Shown here: piece by piece, positions 44,181 to 53,629 of the stretch
How positions within the stretch are numbered: the stretch's first letter is position 1
Layout: each line of letters opens with the position of its first letter
Assembly (NCBI GenBank): GCA_907165275.2
Contig: OU015651.1
Location: forward strand, 7,338,501-7,402,500
DNA: 64,000 bases
From: Zygaena filipendulae
Taxonomy: Eukaryota; Arthropoda; Insecta; Lepidoptera; Zygaenidae
Direction of reading: 5' to 3'
Made by a program: the position numbers and the translations under genes
Notes under the pieces: generated by a model
What the model saw: only the letters and a program-made list of their open reading frames with translations
The model's database searches: none
Told to the model about the DNA's origin: nothing

Positions 44181-45947
44181 TTATATCACGGAACTGAAAA
44201 TGGTATGCACTAGGGTCTGTCCGAGACACTTTAGGAACACCTTGTAAAACGTTTGAGACATAAATATATCGTTCCAATATTGATCAGATACTTTTTGTAC
44301 ATAATTGAATATTGAATTTGGATCAAGTAATTTTTTATAATGCATGTGTTTGAATATCGATGTACCGAAACCAACTTTGGGCTCCTTTGAGTAATCTATT
44401 AATTTATTCAACCATAATTTCGTGTTGTGCTCAATACATGGATCATTTATGCTCGATTTTCTATTGATATCCTCATCGATGAGGGCCTCCCCAGCAGATT
44501 TGTCGATATCAATTTTCTCATGTCGGTTTGCGATATCTTCCGAAGACACGAAGTACGACGTTGCGATACTCCTTTTATCAGTTAAAACGTTGACGCTTTC
44601 CGATGGTGTAGTTTGTTGAGATTCAGTATCCGAATAAAAAAGAGTTTCAAACACTTCATCTTTTGTTGGTGATGTTACAATTGGTTCGCTTTTTGTATTT
44701 ACATTTTCAATGGGTTTATATGTTAGCGCCTTAATTTTTTTTGTTAATCGTTTTGCTGTAAGATGTCTTTTTCTAAATGATAAACCGTTCAGAGCGGATG
44801 ATGTATTTAGAATGCGCTGATGTTCGCTATTCCATATAAAAGATGGTTGAATATGACCAGGATTCATATCGTGCTCCATGAAAGTGCCTTGATTTAACTT
44901 GAAATTAACTTCAATTTTAACGTTCGGATTATCACTTGTCACTATGACTAAATATAAATTTCGCATGTAGTTCAATGTGGTGACGTTGGATTTCTTTAAT
45001 AACATTGTCAATAAGTAACCTTGTGTTATATTACGAAAATGCCAATTACGGAAGCAAACAGACGGCACGTTTCGAACTTCAGAACACGTAGTCAAACCAT
45101 CCGATACTGTGCAAAGGGTTTTTAGAAATTCCGTAGAAGTTAATTTATATTTGCATAGTGATATCCGAAAACTCATGCGCTTCGGTTTTATGTAATAGCT
45201 ACAAGGGCAGACGTTGTTTATGTCTGCGAGTACAAGTGAAGGTTTAACAGATTCGTTAACAAATTTCGCCGGATGCTTGTAATTGTGTTCTATACATAGC
45301 GTATTTTGACTGTCTATACACACATTTTGCGTGCTCTGTGAGTTCAAATAACTCGTTATGTTGGCAAAATTAACTAACAATATTAATATTTGTGATCTAT
45401 TACATTTTTTCTCTGAATTAGCTTTGCTAATAAGTTGCGCCTCGTTGACTTTTGTATGAACAATTTTCATTAATATCAAAAATTGACTAAGCTCACTTTC
45501 AAAATACACATTATCTTGCCACTTATTCACCATGCATAAAGAGTTGTGTTGATTCACAACGGTCTTGACCAGATTAATTTTACGATATAATTTGGACGTC
45601 AGTAAATGTGATTTCTCTTTAAAAATTGACTGACTATTTTGAATATTATTCGACATTGGATAAGCTCTACGCTGTTTTGTCAGTTTTTTCGGTGTTAAGA
45701 TGATTATGTTTATAAATGAAATTTTATTCAGCTCCTTTATACCTTCTTGTGTGAAAAAGTTATGAGAATGTTCCGTTTCATTGAAAATGTTTGTTGTTAA
45801 CGACAGATTAATTATTTTACTGTGGCCGATATTGCCGCTATTTATTCCGTTTGACAGAAGTTTTAGTTCAGCAGTTATACTGCAACGGCTCAATTTTGCT
45901 CGTAGTTTATCTTTCTTAGATTGCATTTTGCTATCAGGCATGTTCAT
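44181..45947 (-). CDS. unrecognised intronless protein, 588 residues
   Basis: A single uninterrupted frame, far longer than chance in such AT-rich DNA. I do not recognise a family, and no signal peptide or transmembrane segment is evident. Visible features: a basic N-terminus (KMQSKKDKLRAKLSR); scattered cysteines in the middle (CIDSQNTLC, VCPCSYY, CSEVRNVPSVC); an acidic, Ser/Thr-rich stretch at about 430-520 after a basic block (FRKRHLTAKRLTKKIK); and an aromatic, hydrophobic C-terminus (QYWNDIFMSQTFYKVFLKCL). It is convergent with nicastrin, about 120 bases from its apparent 3' end. The frame stays open above the ATG to a stop at 46014-46016, so an upstream spliced exon is possible. It could instead be an old domesticated element. 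Confidence 0.5.
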   Translation of the reverse strand: MNMPDSKMQSKKDKLRAKLSRCSITAELKLLSNGINSGNIGHSKIINLSLTTNIFNETEHSHNFFTQEGIKELNKISFINIIILTPKKLTKQRRAYPMSNNIQNSQSIFKEKSHLLTSKLYRKINLVKTVVNQHNSLCMVNKWQDNVYFESELSQFLILMKIVHTKVNEAQLISKANSEKKCNRSQILILLVNFANITSYLNSQSTQNVCIDSQNTLCIEHNYKHPAKFVNESVKPSLVLADINNVCPCSYYIKPKRMSFRISLCKYKLTSTEFLKTLCTVSDGLTTCSEVRNVPSVCFRNWHFRNITQGYLLTMLLKKSNVTTLNYMRNLYLVIVTSDNPNVKIEVNFKLNQGTFMEHDMNPGHIQPSFIWNSEHQRILNTSSALNGLSFRKRHLTAKRLTKKIKALTYKPIENVNTKSEPIVTSPTKDEVFETLFYSDTESQQTTPSESVNVLTDKRSIATSYFVSSEDIANRHEKIDIDKSAGEALIDEDINRKSSINDPCIEHNTKLWLNKLIDYSKEPKVGFGTSIFKHMHYKKLLDPNSIFNYVQKVSDQYWNDIFMSQTFYKVFLKCLGQTLVHTIFSSVI

Positions 45948-46016
45948 ACTTTGAAATCTTGCATCAAATGCTTCAATAGTGCGTATTTTATTGGTGAAGT
46001 GTAGGTAATTCGCTTA

Positions 46017-47443
46017 GTATTAGGCAGGTATTCTAATATTAATAGCGTGCCCTCTGAAAAATTAAGATAATTTATCACACATTTTGTCTAGAAATATTTT
46101 GAATTATCGTCTACCAATACCTACTGCAGCTACATAAGCATGTGTAGGGACTTTACAGGCAATTATTAATTATTAATTAAATGAAAATCGAATACCTGTA
46201 CTTGTACTAACATAACGCCCCGTCTAGCTAGACATTATAAAAGGTAAGTAGGTATACGTTAACTTATATTTTTACTCAGTCACTCCATATGACGGGATGG
46301 GCCTTAGAGGAAAAGAAAACTACGAGGTAAGAAAGCAAAGAAGCGACACTCTGCCCTCGTCAACTTCGTGCCTCTCCGCTGCCACAACATAGCGCCTAGC
46401 GGTAAGCTGTGATAGCAATGTAGATTGTTACTGCTGCTGTATGCGTGTTGGACATGGACCAAATAAACTAATATTATCAACTTGAATTTTGAACTCCTTC
46501 GTTCACCGCGCCCTGGCGCGACTCGCGAGCTCTATAACGTGACACAATGTGTGCGCACAAGCCGGGTGCTTGTAGTACCTACCTAGTAGTAGAGAATTGA
46601 ATCGGTTTGCTTGTATGGAGTCATTTATATTATGTAAGAAAAGCCAAAGGGTAAATGGAGAATTACGAATCACTCTGAAAGTCTGAAACTACGTGAGTGA
46701 CCGATTCAAATAATACTTCACGTCTCAGATATTTTAACCTTTGATCAGCTAAATCATAATCGAATTTTTTTTTTTAATATTAGGTACTTACATCAAGGGT
46801 TTTCAAATCAAATCGAAAATTCACGCCTGAACAATGATATTTATTCCTAACTGTCTGTGCCCCGCGGTTTTACCCGCGTGAGAAGGTATCTGCCGATCCA
46901 AGCACTCTCAAAGTGCCTAATTACTCCTTACAACATCACCTAATTAGCAGTGAGAGTCCCATCAAAATCGGTCCAACCGTTTTTGAGATTCATCCGCGTG
47001 GTTTCGGAATTCCCGCAGGAACTTCAAACTTGTTTTATTCTTCTTCTACAACAAAACAAGAATAAGCGAAATTGGTTCAGCCGTTCACGCGTGATGACAT
47101 GACCACGCCACGCCGTGACCAAGGGAACTAGAGATTCATTTTTTTATTTGGGCCATTAATTTAACTAGATTTATATATGGGCGATCGAGCTTCACTCGTA
47201 GCGCCATCTGTTGTTAAGTAGAAAAGCAGTACCAAACACTCATTTTTCATTTCCTGAAAACACGGATAAAACAATATTTTCTAAAAATGAAACCTAGCTA
47301 GATCGATTAATCGCCCCCGAAACCCCATGCACACAAAATTTCATGAAAATCATTGGAGCCGTTTCTGAGATTCAGATTTTATAGGTACATACATAATTAT
47401 ATATTTATATATACAAGAATAAGACAGTAGATAGATAGATAGA
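46017..47443. other. upstream of the unknown gene, repeats only
   Basis: Contains a Helitron-like fragment at 46856-47110 and a segment at 47160-47390 shared with about 43310-43500. No other gene seen. Confidence 0.45.
46856..47110 (-). repeat. Helitron-like repeat, minus copy
   Basis: CTGTGCCCCGCGGTTTTACC at the left, then a diverged middle with two further GCGTGAT-type pieces. Confidence 0.45.
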
Positions 47444-47681
47444 TGGACATAGATAAGCAATAGTATGTTAACCCACACTGGAGAAATTTTGAGTAAATCG
47501 TGTTTTAAAATTATAGCGCCATTTTCTGTCAACATTTTTTATGTTCAATATTTAGTTAAATACTTAAACAATGTAATAAGGTAGGACACATAGTTAAAAA
47601 ACGTTCCCTAACTCTCAATAAATCGTTCTGAATAGGTAATTTAATTATGTGGGTTAACATGTTATTGTTTATCTGCGTCCA
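47444..47681. mobile_element. MITE with TGGACATAGATAAGC ends, second copy
   Basis: 238 bp, closely similar to 23041-23274, including GCGCCATTTT and the ends TGGACATAGATAAGCAATAG / TATCTGCGTCCA. Confidence 0.75.
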
Positions 47682-48619
47682 GATATCATTGCGCCTGAAG
47701 TACATACCTCGTACGTAGGTAGGTAAGTATAGGTACATACACAGACATTCTATACTAAACGGCTTTATAAAAACTTACCACTTCACCAATGAAATAATAA
47801 CGACTTTTTAAATTTACTACATAATCAAAAAAAAATTTTTAGGTCATAATTGGTCTCCAAATTCAAAGATCATTATAATCACTACCTTTCCAAATTAAAA
47901 AACAAAGATTCGTGTTGTTCACTCTGTCATTCATTGTTGATTTTTTTTTCTAAGAAACCTTTTTGATTTAATTTAAATACAAGTAGGTAGGTTGTTTCGT
48001 ACCGGTCCGGTACGGTGTACCAAAGAGTATATAACCACTACGTTTTCGGTGTACCAGAGAGAAGGTAATCACTACGTTTCGGAGTACCTTCAGAACCGTG
48101 GGTATGATAAGGTAGGTACATACGGTATAGTTTTGTGCCTACGTACGGATGTACGCAGGGGCGGATCCAGGGGGGGGGGGGGGGGCACTGGGGGCAATTG
48201 CCCCCCCTGAAGACCTAAATAGGTACCTACTTTAATTAGACCTTAGAAAAATCTTCGCAAGTTTGTGGCTTTTCACCAAAGTTTCATCGTAATTTGAATA
48301 GAAATATGCGAATGAACCTGAATGAACGAACAAATATTCATTTTTAAAACTCTATAAATTATTAGTTCGTAACGAACCCCTATGGAAGTTTGTATCTATT
48401 ATTGTAAAACAAACAAAAAATCTGTCAATTCTTTCTCGTTAAAACAAATTTTCTGGTTTGAAACTACGTGCCGTATGGTATATTTCTTATTTAAACGGAG
48501 AAGTTTCTGTGTTTGGCTGTATATATGTTTTTAAAATTATCCTTATTATGTAGTTTCTCTATCCCTTTTCTTTAACTTCATCCAACATCCAACATCAACA
48601 GACTTGGAAGTAAGCTATT

Positions 48620-49570
48620 GTGATTTCACTTCCCAAAACTAGTTGGTACCTAACTCTTCTACTTTTTTCTTTGTTCAAAGCAAATCTATCCATATTATTT
48701 ATTTATATTATGTTATATGTAACTGACGAACTAAATGGAATTAATAGAATTTCGATTTTTATTCCCCGTCATATTGTACCTCTGTGCTCAAAAAATAGCC
48801 GACGACTTTTATCACGTGCGGTGCGCGATGAATTCGATTTCGAAAAAATTTTGGCCAAATTTCCAAAATTTATCAAATTTTTCTTCTGTTATTGTAAATT
48901 TGTAAATTTTAAAATCTTCTATGGTCAAAAACATCTTTTTTTTTCAATAGTACCTATTTTTCCGTAATCTCGTCATATGGACGAAAATTATTCACTTCTC
49001 TGAGTTTTCTGCGTTATTTCCCAAATTTTCTCCTCATTTTACTAATTCAAGGAGTAACCTTCTCCTTTTTGTCTACGCCGATGTGTGCTGTATGAATCTG
49101 ACAGAAGAGTAACGCGATAAGTTGGAGCGCCTGCAAAATGTGTGTGCCTTACATATTCGCCAGACGCACTACACATATTCTTTGTACCATCTTGGTACTG
49201 GGGGATCCCAAATCACCGACTTACTTCAAAGAAAGTTTCAGATTGCTTTATGTCGGTCGTGAAGCTACGTCAGGTAGTTAGGTAGTTCTTTGTTCTTCTG
49301 ATCACGAAACACGTTTTTATCACATCACATGTGCACCTCTCATGGTATTTTTCCTCAGTTTAGTAAAAAAATCGCTATTAATCATTATAATAACACATTA
49401 ACGCATTATAATAACACTTCCCATTATTTTCCTATCACTTTATAGATATAAAGCTACAAAATTTTAATTTAAAGTTGTTAATTCAGGTCAGATTCACTGG
49501 AACGTAAATTTTTCATTTTTTACTTATATCTGTTGTAGCTTCCATGTAGATTATTTTATGCATGAAAGTA
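48620..49570. other. interior of the hAT-type element, no gene
   Basis: Short unsupported frames. At about 49100-49200 a broken frame (LERLQNVCALHIRQTHYTYS-like) suggests a LINE RT scrap. Poly-G at 48169-48186 lies just inside the left TIR. Confidence 0.4.
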
Positions 49571-49690
49571 CAAGTTGAAAATAATGAAATACGAAAAAAA
49601 CTTTGATTTTACAGAGAATCGTACTCAAAAACCGCTATACCTACCTAAGCTCAATCGTTTTCGACATCACATTTTTTTTAAATATGAAAA

Positions 49691-50063
49691 ACATAAAACT
49701 AAAAAGCTAAAAATAACAAAATACCGACTTAATCCGTCAGACAAAAATACACGTAATACTATTGTTGGTTTGTGCTACCACTTTTTGATTTAAATTCGGT
49801 GCCAAGCCCGCTTACGTCTACCCACTTGGGTTGTTCAGCTCACAACGAGCTCGTGGCGGGACTGGACTTGGCCCATATACCTACGCCATATTTGGCTTGT
49901 CACCGACTTCAAATAGTAATAGTAGTCAAGTGGTAGAATAAACCAATAATAACTACTGGTACTGGTATAATAACTACTGGTAATAACTACCAAAAATAAA
50001 CTTACGTGTATTTTTGTCTGTTGGATAAAATCGATATTTTGTTATTTTTAGCTTTTTAGTTTT
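49691..50063. mobile_element. repeat with about 60-bp inverted ends
   Basis: The left arm with AAAAAGCTAAAAATAACAAA and the right arm with TTTGTTATTTTTAGCTTTTT are inverted copies. The interior has the TCGGTGCCAAGCCCGC / GGCTTGTCACCGA pair. A partial copy lies at 27176-27445. Confidence 0.6.
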
Positions 50064-50316
50064 GTGTTGTTGGAAGTCGGTTTTAATTTTTTGTTAAAAT
50101 TTTGTTTATTTCTTGCTTTCAAGTGAGTCCGTTTGTAATTTATCTAAGTTACAGTAGCCTAATGTCAATTGCTCATCGCCTTTTACAAAATACTGCTTTT
50201 ACCGACAGGACGACAGGGACGTTGATTGTTGAGGAGTTCTCCTGGTACGTCATCATCAGTTCTATTTTACCATATACATTGTGACGAGCATAAATTATTA
50301 AGGAACCATATTAAAG

Positions 50317-50950
50317 TTAACGAATCGGAACTCGTGAAATACCTTTTATTGAGTAGTTCCGATGACCATCTGTGGTCTTCATCATCAGTTTCACTTCTTC
50401 AAATTTTGCTTTCCAAAAGCAAATAAACGATTTACTATAAACAATACAAAAATCGCTATAGGTGTGTCTGTAATTTTTGAAGAGTTCTCTCGATTTCTCC
50501 ATGATTCCATCGTCAGGTTCTCGATTTGGTGACAATGGGACCAACTTGGGAGTATACCCTTTCAAACAACAAAATCAATTTTCTAAATCGGTCCAATCGA
50601 AACCCGTGAAATACGTATTATTGTTGAGTAGTTCCGATGACCACTTGTGGTCTTCATGATCAGTTCCACTTCCTCAAATTTTGCTTTCCGAAAGCAAATC
50701 AACGATTTACTATAAAAAATACCCAAATCGCTATAGGTGTGCCTATTATTTTTGAAGAGTTCCCACGATTTCCCCAAGATCTTTTGAGGATAATAAAGAT
50801 TCTTAAACCATAAGATCCCATCATTAGATCTCGACTTGGTGGCATTAGGACCTAATTGGGAGTATACGATTTCAAACAAAAAATGAATTTTCGAAATCGG
50901 TCCAACCCTAGCTTCGAGTAATATTAAAAAAAAAAACATACAGCCGAATG
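50317..50950. repeat. tandem duplication, unit about 265-310 bp
   Basis: The segment with GTAGTTCCGATGACCA, TCAAATTTTGCTTTCC and AATCGCTATAGGTGTG appears twice (about 50317-50580 and 50585-50890), and a third unit begins at 50896. The minus-strand frames across it are paralogous by duplication, and I see no known domain in them. Confidence 0.75.
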
Positions 50951-51419
50951 CGTAGGGGAAAGTGGGGGGGATTCGTACACTTTTCACTTTGAGCCCTATA
51001 GCAGAAAAACTAAACGCTATTTGAAATCAATTTGAGCATTGCTAGATTGTTTATGTATTTGCCTACAATTTCTCCTTAGACGACTTGTTCATAGAAAGAA
51101 GCGTGGCCAAGCTATAACGATTTAAAAAAAAAATGGAAATCGTACTAATGTACCCCACACACGGGGTAGCTTCGTACATAGGTTGGGGTGCCTCCGTACA
51201 TCATGATTAATAATGCTATTTATAGAAAATGCAACGTTTATTGAGATCAAAATTTCACAGAATCACTTGGGTACTTAAGTACATAATAATAAGATAGTTT
51301 TAAATAAAATTAGTTAACCTCTTTGTTTTAATATTATTTAAATTATTATGTCCTATAGGAACTAATCAACATTATTTACCATTAGGGTAACAAGAGTCAT
51401 AATATTTTTATGAATCTAC

Positions 51420-51671
51420 TTATTGCACATTGTACATAGACAGATCTTTTTGAAAGCTAAATATATCAGCTGTTCTTGCTGTAGAAGCAGATTTGGGTTC
51501 TGGCAATATACATACTATGTCTGATATGTAAACAGTACCTTCATCTGTGTTATTGGGAAAAACAAATTTCCAGGTGCCGGGTTTCTTTCTTAAAAATGAA
51601 ACTTTGTACTCAGTGGGACTATATTTGGTAATCACTTGACCAACATAGTGTTTGACAGACTTTTTCTTCAC
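51420..51671 (-). pseudogene. transposase C-terminal remnant
   Basis: The frame has KHYVGQVI, YKVSFLRKKPGTWKFVFP and TVYISDIVCILPEP, a domain I associate with the C-terminus of insect pogo/jerky-type DDE transposases. It is an 83-codon remnant separated from the N-terminal piece by about 450 bp of broken, charged sequence. Confidence 0.6.
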
Positions 51672-52095
51672 TTCACTAGGATAAAACTTTTATCATTTAC
51701 AAATTCAGTTAAAACTAGATTTTCATTCTCCACATCAGATCCTTCATCAATCTCTTCAATGGGAGAACAGAAACTTTCTCTTAAACTCATGTCAGTCTCA
51801 TCTTCACTTTCAGTATCTGTACTTTGCTTCTTTCTCTTTGGTTTTATCTTAATATATCTTTACCCGATATCAAATTTAATGCCCTCTTCATCTCTTTAGC
51901 CCTTTGTTTTCGCTCTTGCTCTTGCTTCTTCAACTGTTTTATTTTTTCTATTTCTTCTAGCCTATTTTTTTTGGGAGTACCTGTGTAAAGCAAACACACG
52001 TTGTAAAGAGTTATTTCTCTCTTCCTCAGAAGACTTTTTCAACTTCGTCAAGCGGCTTTCAAGTGTGGTAACTGGTAGGTTTAACGCCATATTTT

Positions 52096-52210
52096 TCTGC
52101 AGGTTTTCTTGGACAACGTTTTATTTAGGACTTCTTTAATCGCAGACTGCATAGCAAATTCATCGACCTCCCCTGATCTTGTCCCTTTTTTAACATATAC
52201 TCGCGGCATG
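52096..52210 (-). pseudogene. transposase N-terminal remnant, helix-turn-helix start
   Basis: It starts MPRVYVKKGTR, then an acidic stretch and AMQSAIKEVLNKTLSKKTC, like the pipsqueak-type DNA-binding start of pogo transposases. A frame break near 52100 ends it. Confidence 0.6.
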
Positions 52211-53009
52211 GTCCTGTAAACAATGTTTTCTTAGAAAAAACATGTTATGGGATACATTCGTACAGTACGAATCCACCCGGTTCATACCTGTACGAAGCTC
52301 CCCCAACCAAGAAATTCGACTAATATATTGAAAATAAAAAGTAACTGTTGAGATTATCATTAAATATTTATCGAAATAATAAACTTAATTATGTACCCAA
52401 ACACCACAAAGGATCAGTTTATTGATGGCATCAAAACTTATATAAGATAAACACGTTTCAACTTGCATATAAAAACTACTTACGCGAAGCAAAAACTCGT
52501 AACGTCCTGTCACATTGAAGCCGGCGGCCGCACTGGTGAGCCACTCCGCGGTTAGATTATGCGTGTGAGTGGGCATCACACACACAGATACGAAGGCGCC
52601 ACTATGTTGCGTATTCGAGTTATGGCCGTTGAACGAATGCTCCCGGTGTACGAATCCCCCCCACTTTCCCCTAACCTCCTCCTTTTTGGAAGTCGGTAAA
52701 AAAATCGCGAAACATACACACAGATAATATAATACATACATAAGCTCAATTCAGATGCTCTCAATATGAGGCACTTAAATTTTATTAATGGACTTTTTTG
52801 TCTATCCTGTTAATTATAAAGAATTCATGGTGCAACCAAATTGCCTCCCCCTCTACCAAATCCTGGATCCGCCCCTGGATGTACGATAGCACACTATTAA
52901 TTATTATCGTATATCGTACTTAATTATCAACATGACGTTCAATATTAATTATGATTTGTCATCAATATCGTACATCGTACTTAATTATCGATAATTATGG
53001 TTTATTTAA

Positions 53010-53080
53010 CTAGCTGAACCCCGCGGTTTCACCCGCGGTAATTTCGGAGTTCCTGCGGGAATTCCGGGATAAAAAGTATA
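53010..53080 (-). repeat. Helitron-like 3' fragment
   Basis: AACTAGCTGAACCCCGCGGT to AATTCCGGGATAAAAAGTA. Confidence 0.5.
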
Positions 53081-53330
53081 TGACGGAGGCGAAATTGTAA
53101 TAATTGTTCTGAAAACCAGACTTGTAATATGAAGCTAAACACATTTTTAACATTTAAAATTAGGTTTGATTCGAGTTACCGGGTTGATTGCCCATCTATA
53201 GTGATTAGTAACTATGTACTAGTCGAAATAGGTTTGTCTTATTTTCTTGTCTTAAGTTCATTACAGCCCAGGGCAAAAAATTAATTAACTCACACTAAAG
53301 CTTTATATTATACCTACGTGCCTTCAATAG

Positions 53331-53518
53331 TATTAAAAATAAAACAACAGATATTTTTGTGATGGTATCCCTACTCTTTATTGTCGTTGATTGTTTATAC
53401 TTTATGAAAAGCTCTCTCTGGTTGCAAAATTGTGTGAGTAATGTCTGCTGGTGATTTAATAAAATAAATAACTTGTAGCCTGTAATCAAGTTTCATTCTA
53501 CTGCAAAAACCAACAAAA
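53331..53518 (+). repeat. 5' LTR of the copia element
   Basis: 188 bp starting TATTAAAAATAAAAC. It has seven extra bases (near 53395) relative to the right LTR. Confidence 0.88.
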
Positions 53519-53532
53519 GGTTATGGGCCCAG
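53519..53532 (+). promoter_or_regulatory. copia primer-binding site
   Basis: GGTTATGGGCCCAG matches the complement of the initiator tRNA-Met anticodon stem-loop, as used by copia-type elements. Confidence 0.75.
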
Positions 53533-53629
53533 TCTACGACTGAAAAGTATTGCAGAAAACTACAAGTAGCCACGGTCAAGTGGAAAAGCTGCGGTCAAGT
53601 AGCAAACACGGCGGGTGGTCTTAAACAAA

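Larger units (their letters stand above)
50955..52671 (-). mobile_element. pogo/Tigger-like element with TIRs and TA target
   Basis: The inverted ends GGGGAAAGTGGGGGGGATTC and complement extend about 25 bp, flanked by TA (50953-50954 and 52672-52673). On the minus strand a pogo-type N-terminus and a transposase C-terminal domain survive, but the DDE core is missing. Repeated TTCGTAC/GTACGAA motifs lie inside both ends. It is nested inside the 48156-52877 element. Confidence 0.8.
48156..52877. mobile_element. hAT-type element with perfect 8-bp target duplication
   Basis: The 16-bp inverted ends CAGGGGCGGATCCAGG (48156-48171) and CCTGGATCCGCCCCTG (52862-52877) are perfect. They are directly flanked by GATGTACG at 48148-48155 and 52878-52885. 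CAGGG-type ends plus an 8-bp duplication are the hAT signature. No hAT transposase frame was found, so it is non-autonomous or gutted. Its interior carries later insertions, including a pogo-like element and a long-TIR repeat. Confidence 0.87.

Noticed and set aside
48620..48967. 115-codon ORF inside the hAT-type element
   Set aside because: Poly-Phe/Ile/Lys composition typical of AT-rich noise and no transposase motif.
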